Below, in pieces: positions 1-7,252 of a stretch of DNA of 64,000 nucleotides (position 1 is its first letter; every line of letters starts with the position of its first letter). Under the pieces are notes generated by a model, which saw nothing but the letters and a program-made list of their open reading frames with translations, searched no databases and had not been told where the DNA came from. The stretch is taken from NCBI GenBank assembly GCA_035352895.1, contig DAOPYN010000017.1:1-64000 (forward strand), given 5' to 3'. The translations under genes and the position numbers were made by a program. The stretch comes from UBA5070 sp035352895. GTDB taxonomy: Bacteria > Fibrobacterota > Fibrobacteria > UBA5070.

Positions 1-36
1 CTGAAAGCTGCCCGTCTAAAGACGGGGGTTTCAACC
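1..36 (+). mobile_element. Right end of an IS200/IS605-type (TnpB) element, partial
   Basis: A perfect 6-bp hairpin (CCCGTC 11-16, loop TAAA, GACGGG 21-26) is followed by GGGTTTCAAC ending near 35. A subterminal hairpin just inside a TCAA-type cleavage motif is what right ends of IS200/IS605-family elements and the 3' end of TnpB omega-RNAs look like. The rest of the element would lie left of the window. The neighbouring TIGR02147 reading frame stops inside this sequence, as expected for an insertion. No transposase or tnpB coding sequence is visible here, so the assignment rests on the end structure alone. Confidence 0.5.
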
Positions 37-192
37 TAGGACAGGAACAATGAACCCCGTGGAGGCCACGCCCAGGCGCTTGAGCAGCTCGCGCTGCAGG
101 AAGGCTTCGTCGCCACGCCGACGATGCCAGGCCAACACATCGCGCAGATAGAGTCGGAAATCCGTATAATCGTGGAGTTCAGGTCGCACCAT
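31..192 (-). pseudogene. TIGR02147 family protein, N-terminal fragment cut by an insertion
   Basis: The fragment begins MVRPELHDYTDF and continues with an FRLYLRDVLAWH segment and KRLGVASTGFIVPVL. This is the typical opening of the TIGR02147 family, an uncharacterised family expanded in Fibrobacter whose members are usually around 270 residues. Only about 53 residues remain before a stop that lies within the putative IS200/IS605 end. The ATG at 192 is preferred over a further upstream in-frame start because family homology begins there and a promoter-like pair lies just upstream. The function of the family is not established. What is seen is the truncation; the insertion as its cause is inferred. 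Confidence 0.6.
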
Positions 193-203
193 GGGTGGTG
201 AGG

Positions 204-232
204 AATCTAGGCTCACGCACCGATTGACGCAA
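204..232 (-). promoter_or_regulatory. Promoter candidate for the TIGR02147 gene
   Basis: On the minus strand TTGCGT (232-227) is separated by exactly 17 bp from TAGATT (209-204), 11 nt before the ATG at 192. TAGATT-like -10 boxes recur upstream of other genes in the window, which supports the call. Confidence 0.4.
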
Positions 233-303
233 CCGACTCCCGCGAGGAATCCCACAAATTCCTCCGCAAGCGGAGTACAGTCGGACGTCGCGACCGATCG
301 GCG

Positions 304-888
304 TCAATGCCCCGCGGGAGCCCCGGGCAATCCCGCCAGGAAACCCGCAAGCATCTCCTTGCCTTCCAGCCATTCGCCCAGCCCCGCGGCATCGCCCAGG
401 TGGTGGCGTCTGCCGACATCCACGAACCGGGAACCGAACACCTCGGCCCAGTGCGCCAGGACGGGTGAGGCGATGTAGGGATCATCCTGGCTTCCCACCA
501 TGAGGCTGGGAAACGGAAGTTTCTTCCGCGGCAGCGGGCTGAACCCCTTGATCTCGGGAGGGAACCCCGTCCGTTCCACGTCGGGCATGGCCACCAAAAA
601 CGCACCTACCACGCTTCCCAATGCGCCTTGGGCGGCGGCGTGGGCGATGGTGGCCACTCCCAGGCTGTGCCCCACCAGGACCACGGGCCGCGTCTGTCGC
701 GAAACCACCTCGCAAAGGCGGTCCACCCAGGTCTGCAGGACTGGAAACCCCCAGCTGGCCTGCACCACCCGCACGATGGAGGGATGGTCGGCTTCCCAAA
801 GACTCTGCCAATGCGATGGGCTGGAGCCTCCCCAACCCGGCACATTCACCAACGTCCACGGTCCCTCGTCGATGTTCATCAATTCCAT
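304..888 (-). CDS. RBBP9/YdeN-type alpha/beta hydrolase
   Basis: Small serine hydrolase of the RBBP9/YdeN family (about 190-200 residues, the usual length), predicted cytosolic. Early in the protein comes VPGWGGSSPSHWQSLWE, the family's opening strand and oxyanion region, followed by the nucleophile elbow GHSLG. A QDDPY segment carries the likely catalytic acid, and the His of the C-terminal RRHHLGDAAGLGEW motif completes the triad. Substrates are mostly unknown in bacteria. Two in-frame Met codons (888 and 879) and an upstream TTG are possible starts; SD sequences do not decide between them. It is divergent from the LRR kinase gene, and their -10 elements overlap. No signal peptide is seen. 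Confidence 0.8.
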   Translation of the reverse strand: MELMNIDEGPWTLVNVPGWGGSSPSHWQSLWEADHPSIVRVVQASWGFPVLQTWVDRLCEVVSRQTRPVVLVGHSLGVATIAHAAAQGALGSVVGAFLVAMPDVERTGFPPEIKGFSPLPRKKLPFPSLMVGSQDDPYIASPVLAHWAEVFGSRFVDVGRRHHLGDAAGLGEWLEGKEMLAGFLAGLPGAPAGH

Positions 889-942
889 CCACTCCCGTTC
901 TTTGGCCAACGGCCTTTGGTTCCCACAGACGTTCGTGGCTGA

Positions 943-952
943 AAACTAGGTT
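943..952. promoter_or_regulatory. Overlapping divergent -10 elements
   Basis: The stretch AAACTAGGTT reads as TAGGTT on the plus strand (947-952, 14 nt before the kinase ATG at 967) and as TAGTTT on the minus strand (948-943) for the hydrolase. The two -10 candidates share the palindromic CTAG core. Confidence 0.4.
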
Positions 953-966
953 TGCCCGCGACTTCC

Positions 967-2229
967 ATGAATTCACTCCAAGCCCTCCGATCCGGACGCC
1001 TATCGGGCGCGACCCATGTGCGCCTGTGCGAAGGCCTGGAGACCTTCCCTCCGGAGCTCCTGGACCTCGCGCCCACGTTGCGGATCCTGGATCTTTCGGG
1101 AAACCGCCTGTCCCACCTCCCCTTGGACCTCCCGCGGCTGGAAAACCTGGAGATCCTGTTCTGTTCGGGGAATCGTTTCGAACACCTGCCGGAGGTCCTT
1201 GGGGACTGCCTCAACCTGGAAATGGTGGGATTCAAATCCAACCGGATCCGCACGGTGGACCCCACCTCGCTGCCCAAGCGCCTGCGGTGGCTCATCCTCA
1301 CCGACAACCAGGTGGACTCGCTCCCGGAAACACTGGGCGATCGGCCCCGGCTCCAGAAGTTGATGCTGGCGGGGAACCGCCTCTGCTCGCTCCCCGAATC
1401 CCTCCGCGACCATGGTGCGCTGGAACTTCTGCGGATCGCGGCCAACCGGCTGGACCACATCCCGGATTGGTTGTTTTCCCTTCCGAAACTCGCCTGGCTG
1501 GCCACCTCGGGCAATCCCGGATCGTTCCGCGGAAAATCTTCCACCCAACCGCCCATCCCCTGGAACGCCGTGTCCGTGGGCGACCTGCTGGGCCAGGGAG
1601 CCTCGGGGGAAACCTTCCGCGCCACCTGGGAGCATCGCCCGATCGCCCTGAAGCTGTTCAAGGGAGCCACAACCTCCGACGGCACTCCGGACGACGAGAT
1701 GGAGACGTGCCTCGCGGCCGGGACCCATCCGCATCTGCCGGGGGTTCTGGGACGGATCGAGGGCCATCCGGAAGGACGACACGGCTTGGCGATGGAGCTG
1801 TTGCCGGAGGGATCCACCGTGTTGGGAAATCCTCCGGACTTCCGCTCCTGCACCCGCGACACCTATCCCGCCCACCTGCGGTTTTCGCCGGAGGAGATCC
1901 GGCAAGTCGCCTCCGCGGTGGCCTTGGCCTGCGCCCACCTGGCCGCCAAGGGGATCTCCCATGGCGACCTCTACGCGCACAACATCCTGGTGTCGGGGGC
2001 CCGGACCTACCTGACGGATTTTGGCGCCGCCAACCGGTGGGATGCAACCGACTCCCTCGAGCGCGCTCGCTGGTACGCCCTGGAGGCCCGCGCTTTCGGG
2101 TGTCTGCTGGACGATCTCGCGGAGCGGTGCGGAGGAGCACCACCGGACTCGCTGCGACAGCTTCGCGACGCGTGTCTGGATCCGCATCCGGGGCATCGTC
2201 CCCGGGTGGAGGACTGGCGGATCGAATGA
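967..2229 (+). CDS. Leucine-rich-repeat protein kinase
   Basis: A 420-residue protein of the bacterial LRR-kinase family. About seven leucine-rich repeats (LRILDLSGNRLSHLP type) occupy residues 20-185, followed by a compact Ser/Thr kinase-like domain from about 200. The glycine loop LGQGASGETF starts near residue 207, the ATP-binding Lys is about 229 (ALKLF), the catalytic loop HGDLYAHN is near 332 and DFG is near 351, so all key residues are present. Gly replaces the usual Arg of HRD, making it a non-RD kinase. The start MNSLQALRSG is chosen because the family begins this way and a TAGGTT box lies 14 nt upstream. No signal peptide or membrane segment is seen, so it is probably cytosolic. A repeat element begins at its stop codon. 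Substrates cannot be predicted. Confidence 0.85.
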   Translation: MNSLQALRSGRLSGATHVRLCEGLETFPPELLDLAPTLRILDLSGNRLSHLPLDLPRLENLEILFCSGNRFEHLPEVLGDCLNLEMVGFKSNRIRTVDPTSLPKRLRWLILTDNQVDSLPETLGDRPRLQKLMLAGNRLCSLPESLRDHGALELLRIAANRLDHIPDWLFSLPKLAWLATSGNPGSFRGKSSTQPPIPWNAVSVGDLLGQGASGETFRATWEHRPIALKLFKGATTSDGTPDDEMETCLAAGTHPHLPGVLGRIEGHPEGRHGLAMELLPEGSTVLGNPPDFRSCTRDTYPAHLRFSPEEIRQVASAVALACAHLAAKGISHGDLYAHNILVSGARTYLTDFGAANRWDATDSLERARWYALEARAFGCLLDDLAERCGGAPPDSLRQLRDACLDPHPGHRPRVEDWRIE

Positions 2230-2260
2230 ACCACCCCGCAGCAAGCCCGAAGTGATCGAC
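2228..2260 (+). repeat. Dispersed AACCACCCCGCAGCAA repeat, copy A
   Basis: Starts at the TGA of the kinase gene and contains AACCACCCCGCAGCAAGCCC followed by GAAGTGATCGAC. The same 16-mer recurs at 10618 and 40649, each time in non-coding DNA. Copy A looks like copy B with about 39 internal bases missing. Confidence 0.6.
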
Positions 2261-2303
2261 ACTGGACCATCCGGTCCATTGGACTGTATTTTGGTCCGCA
2301 CCG

Positions 2304-2993
2304 ATGAAAACCCGTTCCAGATCCCTCGCGGGATTGATTCTCCTCCTGGTCCCCCACGCCTGGAGCCAGGCTGCCGGCCATTCCGTTTCCCGTCCGGATG
2401 CTCCGACGGCCGATTCCTCCGCGACCGCGAACGCCCCTTCGCGTTCCTCTCCGGCGACGTTCGACGATCCGGTGCTCGACTCCCTTCGCGACGCGGAATC
2501 CAAGCGTCGACAGGAACTGCGGGAAGCGCTGGGCCTGGACTCTTCCGGGGCGCCCGCCCCACAAAGCAATTCCACCAAAGGCCACTGGCGCGCGGGCCTG
2601 CACGCCAGCGCCCACGATGTCGGACTGCTTCTGGGGGCCTCGGTGCGAACCTCGCCCCTCTCCCTGGGATTCGACGGCTGGGTGAGGCCGGGGGTCTTCA
2701 CCAAGGAAGTGAGGACCACTCCCACCCGGCGGGCCCAATACAAGGAAGTGCTTTGGGGATTCGTCCCCTGGGTGCAGGCGGAGATCGGATCCGAATTCCG
2801 TCTGGCACTGGTCGCCTCGCTGGACATGACCATGGGAACCTGGTACGGAACCAACAAGTCCCCTGATTCGGACATCCAACCCGCCTTGGGAGTCAAACTC
2901 CTGTTTCCCCAATATTTCCAGTTCGGCCTGCGTGGAACGATCGGCGAGGGCTTGCTGGGACGCGTTCGAGGAGAAGCCGTATGCGAATTCTGA
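2304..2993 (+). CDS. Hypothetical secreted or outer-membrane protein
   Basis: A 229-residue protein with an N-terminal signal peptide (MKTRSRSLAGLILLLVPHAWSQ, cleavage near AAG). A Ser/Pro/Ala-rich linker follows (about residues 25-60), then a C-terminal half of alternating hydrophobic beta-type segments rich in aromatic and glycine residues, ending in Phe. That resembles a small outer-membrane beta-barrel protein, but no family is recognised. A TATTTT box lies 11 nt before the ATG, so the leader is probably very short. The stop overlaps the following lipoprotein gene by 13 nt, suggesting coupled translation and a joint envelope role. Confidence 0.6.
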   Translation: MKTRSRSLAGLILLLVPHAWSQAAGHSVSRPDAPTADSSATANAPSRSSPATFDDPVLDSLRDAESKRRQELREALGLDSSGAPAPQSNSTKGHWRAGLHASAHDVGLLLGASVRTSPLSLGFDGWVRPGVFTKEVRTTPTRRAQYKEVLWGFVPWVQAEIGSEFRLALVASLDMTMGTWYGTNKSPDSDIQPALGVKLLFPQYFQFGLRGTIGEGLLGRVRGEAVCEF

Positions 2994-3409
2994 CCCCTCC
3001 CACGCTGGGAGCCCTGCTTGCCGCCGTGGGGCTGTCTGCTTGCCAGAGCGAGGAATGCAAGAACAAACTGTGCGGAACGGAACCCTCGCGCCCCAAGGAT
3101 CCGTTGACGGTCTCCATCCAGGTTTCCTCGACCTACAACTGGGACAGCATCTTCGTGGAGCTCCACTCCGGCGACGAGGTGGAATCCGGAAGGCTGCTGC
3201 AGAGTTGGACCCTGAAGGAGGGACTCACGCCCCTCTCGGTGCAGGTGGGCGATGGAAAATACAGCGCCAAGGCCACGTACATGCGCACGGGCGACACACT
3301 GGAGGTCTTCGATTCTGACAATGCGTCCTGGGACTCGAACACCGACGAATGCGATTGCGTCACCGGCTGGACCCGCAACAACGGGAAACTGGACCTGAGC
3401 GGGTACTGA
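2981..3409 (+). CDS. Hypothetical lipoprotein
   Basis: A 142-residue protein. The N-terminus has a short signal sequence ending in the lipobox LSAC, so Cys20 should be lipidated. The mature part holds further cysteines (CKNKLC, later CDC) that could form disulfides. It is rich in beta-prone segments and acidic residues. A strong ribosome site (GAGGAG, 7 nt before ATG) supports this start even though it lies inside the end of the upstream gene. The family is not recognised. Its tight overlap with the preceding envelope protein suggests the two act together. Confidence 0.65.
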   Translation: MRILTPPTLGALLAAVGLSACQSEECKNKLCGTEPSRPKDPLTVSIQVSSTYNWDSIFVELHSGDEVESGRLLQSWTLKEGLTPLSVQVGDGKYSAKATYMRTGDTLEVFDSDNASWDSNTDECDCVTGWTRNNGKLDLSGY

Positions 3410-3484
3410 GGGCAGCCTCCTCCAGATGACGGTCGGATCCTGTCACCTCCTCGTGAACTTTCCGTCGCCGCCCGCCTCTCCCGA

Positions 3485-4915
3485 TCAGGGAAGGCCGATC
3501 GAGGCGACTTCCTGGTCGACGCCCTGCTTCACCCGCAGGATGGAGATTCCCTTGGGAGATTGGGGGACCTCGAAGACGTTGAGTCCCGCCGTGGCCTGGA
3601 TGGTGCCGGACCACAGCGTGCGTCCGCGCAGGTCGGTCAGGGCGATCGTGGCCGGCCCGGCGGAAGCGGCGGTGTAGGTGCCGCTCACCGCGCCCTCCCT
3701 GGCATGGACCACCAACCTTCCGGAAACAGTCGAAGGACGTTCGTCCACCCCCGACACTCCCCACCCCGATTTCATGGCGTCCATCAGGGACTGGTCGTAC
3801 ACCTTGGCGTTGCCGCGGTCGATGATGGTGAAGTTCATGTCGCCGGTGTAGTAGGTGTCCCAGGCGAAAGGAATCACGCCATGGGCGCGTGCGGACTTGG
3901 CCACGTACTTGTAGTAGGCGACGCGCCCCTTCTTGTGGAGATCCAGGTTCGCACCGGACAACGTGGTACGCAAACCGGCTCCCCATTCCCCGATGATCGC
4001 GGGAATCCCCTTGTCGACGAACTTGCGCTTCAGGACGTTGAACTGGGAATCGACGAATACCTCCTCGCCCCAGGTGGGGTTGTGGGCGGCATCCGTGGTG
4101 GAATGGTTGCCCTGGCCCCAGTAGAAGAACTGGTTGCCCCACGACTCGTCCTTGGTCATGAGGGTGTACTGGTACGGATAGAAGTGCGCCTCGAACATGA
4201 GGCGCCCCGCCACCTTGTCGGTGGGATAGACGCTGTAGTTCGTGCGGATCAATTCGATGTCCGTGCGTGGGCCCTGGAAGATCAGCGTGCGCGTGGCGTT
4301 GTTGCCGCCGGTGGCGCGCACCGCGTCGATCATGGTCTGGTGGTAGGAATTGAGCACGCCCACGCGGTCGGCCCCGAAAGCGGTCCCGTAGGCGTCCTGC
4401 ACCGCCGGCTCGTTGGCGCTGGCGAACAGGAGGTGGTGGTCGTAGTCCTTGAAGTAGTTGGCGATCTGGGTCCAGTAGGCCTTCTGCTTCACGTTGACCG
4501 ACGCCTGCGACCCCACATCGATGTGTTCCTCCAGCCAGCCCTTGTCCCAGTGGCTGTTGAGCACCACGTACAGGCCGTCCTTGATGCAGTAGTCCACCAC
4601 CGTCTTCACTTCCTGGAGCCAGGCCTCGCTGATCACGTTGTTGCTGGCATGGGTGTCCCAACCGCAGGGGATGCGGATGGAGCGGAACCCAGCGGCCTTG
4701 GCGGCGTCGATCATCGCCTGGGTGGGGACGTGGTTGGACCAGTAGGGCTTGCCTCCGGGAGTCTCCATGGTGTTCCCGATGTTCCATCCCAATCCCATGT
4801 CGGCGGCGATGGTGGCGGCGGTGGGAAGGTCGGCGGCCTGCGAAAGGCCCACCAGCGCTCCCACCAAGGCGGCCAGGCGTGTCCCCCTGAAGTGGCGGAA
4901 ATCCATCGAATCCAT
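3485..4915 (-). CDS. GH5 family endoglucanase with C-terminal sorting-like domain
   Basis: A 476-residue secreted glycoside hydrolase of family 5, predicted to cut beta-1,4-glucan (cellulose) internally. After a signal peptide (cleaved after SQA), the catalytic barrel starts with MGLGWNIGNTMET. It carries the conserved RIPCGWD strand, the acid/base Glu in ASANEPA, the EAHFYPYQYT segment and the nucleophile Glu in IIGEWG. The last 75 residues form a separate beta-rich tail containing LRGRTLWSGTI, similar to the tails of other secreted enzymes in this window and resembling a type IX sorting domain. AAGGAG lies 6 nt before the chosen ATG. It is transcribed alone. Mannanase or lichenase activity cannot be excluded from sequence. 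Confidence 0.85.
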   Translation of the reverse strand: MDSMDFRHFRGTRLAALVGALVGLSQAADLPTAATIAADMGLGWNIGNTMETPGGKPYWSNHVPTQAMIDAAKAAGFRSIRIPCGWDTHASNNVISEAWLQEVKTVVDYCIKDGLYVVLNSHWDKGWLEEHIDVGSQASVNVKQKAYWTQIANYFKDYDHHLLFASANEPAVQDAYGTAFGADRVGVLNSYHQTMIDAVRATGGNNATRTLIFQGPRTDIELIRTNYSVYPTDKVAGRLMFEAHFYPYQYTLMTKDESWGNQFFYWGQGNHSTTDAAHNPTWGEEVFVDSQFNVLKRKFVDKGIPAIIGEWGAGLRTTLSGANLDLHKKGRVAYYKYVAKSARAHGVIPFAWDTYYTGDMNFTIIDRGNAKVYDQSLMDAMKSGWGVSGVDERPSTVSGRLVVHAREGAVSGTYTAASAGPATIALTDLRGRTLWSGTIQATAGLNVFEVPQSPKGISILRVKQGVDQEVASIGLP

Positions 4916-5261
4916 CGTGTGCTCCTTGCGATCCAGAACCGACCATCACCCCGGAAGAATTCCCTCTTCCGCCCCACCCCCCAAAAAGGTCCCTGGAGTG
5001 GTGCTGGTAAGATGGGTCTTGAGCCCCCAAAGCGCAGGCCGAAGGTTTTCCCACGCCCCCCCCTCAGCTTCCCTTGCTCTACCTGGCGCGGACAATCCCC
5101 CTTCGCCCGCTCGCAGGCCGCACCAGCAATGGCTTCACGGGCATCGCCTCCTCCGTACGCCGTCGCCTTGGCACACATTCCATCCGGGGCAATGTTTTCT
5201 TCCATGATTTTTGCCCTCCCCCTGAAATCGGACGTGGCCCGACATGGAGAGATGCCTCGGT
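4916..5261 (-). other. GH5 upstream region with a possible small Cys-containing ORF
   Basis: This 346-bp gap contains an ATG at 5205 (minus strand) with a strong SD (GGGGGAGG, 9 nt before). It encodes a peptide beginning MEENIAPDGMCAK with three Cys in the first 42 residues. The frame stays open through G-rich DNA into the GH5 gene, where it must be spurious. If real, the gene is short or frameshifted. No family match is recognised. No clear terminator is seen. Confidence 0.25.
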
Positions 5262-6149
5262 TCACTGGATCCGCGGGTCGTCCGTGTCCAGGATGAATTG
5301 CCAGGAGGCCGTGTAGGGGTGCAGCCAACCTTCCTCTTGCAGCACCCAGAACAGGCCTTCCTCGACGGCAAGCCGAGGGTTTCCCACCAGCACCACCCGG
5401 CAGGAGGCGGGGTATTCCACCCGGACCTCCACCGAGACGTGCAATCGCCGGTGCCTTTCGCCGGCCAGCGTCCGGATGCGCACCTGCGCAGGGTTGAGGG
5501 CCAGCGCCCAGCGCGCCTCGGGTTTGCCGATCGCGTATTCGGAAAGCGGCCAGGCCACCTTTCCCTCCCAATTCCTGTCCACGGAGTCGGGAGTCGCCGG
5601 CTTGCGCTTGCGGAAGTCGCCCACCAGGGCGCGGATCCGTTGGGAACCCAGCGGGAATTCCGAATCGAAGCGGCGCACCCCTTCCTCTGGCGCAGCCAGG
5701 GTCATGAGCAAGGTTTCCCGGGACACTTCCGGATAGAGCGGGAGCGCGGCCGCCCCCATGGCGAGGTTCAGGCCGTAAATTCCCAGCTTGTCCTGGAAGG
5801 TGAACTGCGCAAGCTTCCCTTTGGTCCGGGGAAGCGCGGCCAACCGCTGGATCTTGCCATTCACCTCTTCCACGAGGTATCCGGAAGCTGCCACCATCCC
5901 CACCACCCAGACCACCCCAAGCACCCCTCGCATCGCCCACACCCGGGGGCTAGCCGCCCCCGTGGGCCACACCACCACCAACGCGAAAACAGCGAAGGAC
6001 GCCCCGGACAGGCACCCGAACACCAGAAGCCAAACCGCGAGGAAGAAACAGACCAAGCTCAGGACAGACAGGAGAAGGCCCAGAGCCAGCCGGATCAGCT
6101 TTGTGGGCCCCCATTTCCAAGGGCTTGGCATCGGCAGGTACTCGTTCAT
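5262..6149 (-). CDS. Hypothetical membrane protein
   Basis: About 295 residues from the ATG at 6149 (MNEYLPMPSPWK), chosen because it overlaps the upstream lipoprotein stop as ATGA. Three hydrophobic helices occupy roughly residues 17-110 (LALGLLLSVLSLVCFFLAVW and two later segments). A soluble C-terminal domain follows, rich in Arg and ending YTASWQFILDTDDPRIQ. No family is recognised. The translational overlap with the lipoprotein gene points to a two-gene envelope module. Confidence 0.6.
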   Translation of the reverse strand: MNEYLPMPSPWKWGPTKLIRLALGLLLSVLSLVCFFLAVWLLVFGCLSGASFAVFALVVVWPTGAASPRVWAMRGVLGVVWVVGMVAASGYLVEEVNGKIQRLAALPRTKGKLAQFTFQDKLGIYGLNLAMGAAALPLYPEVSRETLLMTLAAPEEGVRRFDSEFPLGSQRIRALVGDFRKRKPATPDSVDRNWEGKVAWPLSEYAIGKPEARWALALNPAQVRIRTLAGERHRRLHVSVEVRVEYPASCRVVLVGNPRLAVEEGLFWVLQEEGWLHPYTASWQFILDTDDPRIQ

Positions 6150-6631
6150 CTGCCCCCCTCGGACCGGACCCGGAGTCCTCCGATATTGCCGAGCGAATCC
6201 GGGATGGCGACGTCGACAAACAGGACGCCTTCGCAACATCCACCGCCGCCCGGCGAGTGGACGACATCGAAAGAGGCCAGGAGGGTATCCGACCTCATCA
6301 GCTCCGCGCTCTGGATGCGCTCATCCGTAGGAACGAAATACCTCCTGGCGAGGCCGGTACCAACGCCCGTGTCCACCGCAAGGATCTCCTTCCCCGCGAC
6401 CGAACGAAGGACCAAGCCTCCAAACAGGCCGGAATCTCCCGCTTGTGAAACCGAAACCGAGATCTCGTTCGGTTTTGAAACACAGGAACAGGCATACTCC
6501 GGTGGAATCTCCGGCTCCTTCCGGAAGCAGCCCACCAAGTTGATCACCGCCGCATGGAGAAGGCACCAACGAAAAAGCCTCGATCCGAATCGACGCTCCC
6601 GGTTCCCTCGATCGCGATCCGCATCGTGCAT
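6146..6631 (-). CDS. Hypothetical lipoprotein
   Basis: A 161-residue protein with a basic N-terminus, a hydrophobic stretch and the lipobox LVGC near residues 33-36, so the mature protein would begin at Cys36. The remainder is beta-rich and includes a glycine/cysteine knot SPGGGGCCEG. AGGAGG is found 8 nt before the ATG at 6631. It is the first gene of a pair with the membrane protein downstream (4-nt ATGA overlap). No known domain is recognised. Confidence 0.55.
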   Translation of the reverse strand: MHDADRDRGNRERRFGSRLFRWCLLHAAVINLVGCFRKEPEIPPEYACSCVSKPNEISVSVSQAGDSGLFGGLVLRSVAGKEILAVDTGVGTGLARRYFVPTDERIQSAELMRSDTLLASFDVVHSPGGGGCCEGVLFVDVAIPDSLGNIGGLRVRSEGGR

Positions 6632-6760
6632 CCCCGGTCCCTCCTAGACAACGAATGGAGCCACGCACGAACCTGGTGTCAACAATCCAGGTCGTTTCCG
6701 TGACGGGGGACACACCTCATCATCGGCGAGCCGCCGCCGCTGCCACCGCCCCTGTTCATT

Positions 6761-6798
6761 GCGATGTAGGGGCGATTCGTGAATCGCCCCTACATCGC
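6761..6798. repeat. Perfect 18-bp inverted repeat (GTAGGGGCGATTC type)
   Basis: The arms GCGATGTAGGGGCGATTC (6761-6778) and its exact complement (6781-6798) are separated by GT. Near-identical GTAGGGGCGATTC palindromes are widespread in intergenic DNA of unrelated environmental bacteria, so this is probably a mobile REP-like or MITE-like sequence. Confidence 0.7.
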
Positions 6799-6850
6799 CC
6801 ATCGGGCAACGGCAGCCATTCCCACCGACCCATCCTGCCCACCAAACCCA

Positions 6851-6940
6851 CCCGACCAGCGAAGCGATGTCGGGGAACCGGCAATCAAATGCAGCCCGCC
6901 CGACCAGCGAAACGGCGTCGGCAAACCGGCAATCAAATGC
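6851..6940 (+). repeat. Two 42-bp direct repeats
   Basis: CCCGACCAGCGAAGCGATGT at 6851 opens a 42-bp unit that recurs at 6899-6940 with a few substitutions. Both units end AACCGGCAATCAAATGC. The period is 48 bp. The repeats lie between the inverted repeat at 6761 and the branched palindrome at 6960. Confidence 0.65.
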
Positions 6941-6959
6941 CGCTGAAGGGCGATGGGGT

Positions 6960-7175
6960 CCAGGGGGCGAGGTTCATCGCAGGCCGTGGGCCAGTCCCCT
7001 CCGGCAATGAGCCGGAGGGGGTGAACACCCGCATCGCAGCGAAGCTGCGACCAGCCCCACGGCCGGAGAGTCCGAGCCCCCTGGTGGCGGTTCCCCAAGG
7101 GGCGCCAGTGCCCCTTGGGCCGCGGGACACGGGGCGCGGCCACCCCGTGCAAAGCCGGACACGCAGTGTCAAAGC
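6960..7175. repeat. Branched palindromic element upstream of the thrS terminator
   Basis: Nested complementary segments are visible. CCAGGGG(GC) near 6960 pairs with (G)CCCCTGG near 7077. GGCCGTGGG (6982-6990) pairs with CCCACGGCC (7057-7065). Inside are two perfect hairpins: CCCCTCCGGC/GCCGGAGGGG (6996-7020) and TCGCAGC/GCTGCGA (7035-7051). Further hairpins follow at 7094-7119, 7128-7149 and 7158-7170. The layout is cloverleaf-like. No reading frame is convincing here. It may be a mobile palindromic repeat or a structured RNA. Confidence 0.55.
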
Positions 7176-7187
7176 CCGTGCAGCGAG

Positions 7188-7223
7188 CAAAAGAAAAGGC
7201 CCCCGACCATCAGGTCGAAGGCC
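7188..7223 (-). terminator. Intrinsic terminator of thrS
   Basis: On the minus strand the stem GGCCTTCGACC / GGTCGGGGGCC with loop TGAT (7223-7198) is followed by TTTTCTTTT, about 30 nt after the thrS stop codon. Confidence 0.7.
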
Positions 7224-7252
7224 CCGCGCAGCGGAAAACCCCGCAACAGACG

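Noticed and set aside
6851..6940. CRISPR array
   Set aside because: Only two units with a 6-bp gap, no spacer-sized variable sequence and no cas genes in the window.
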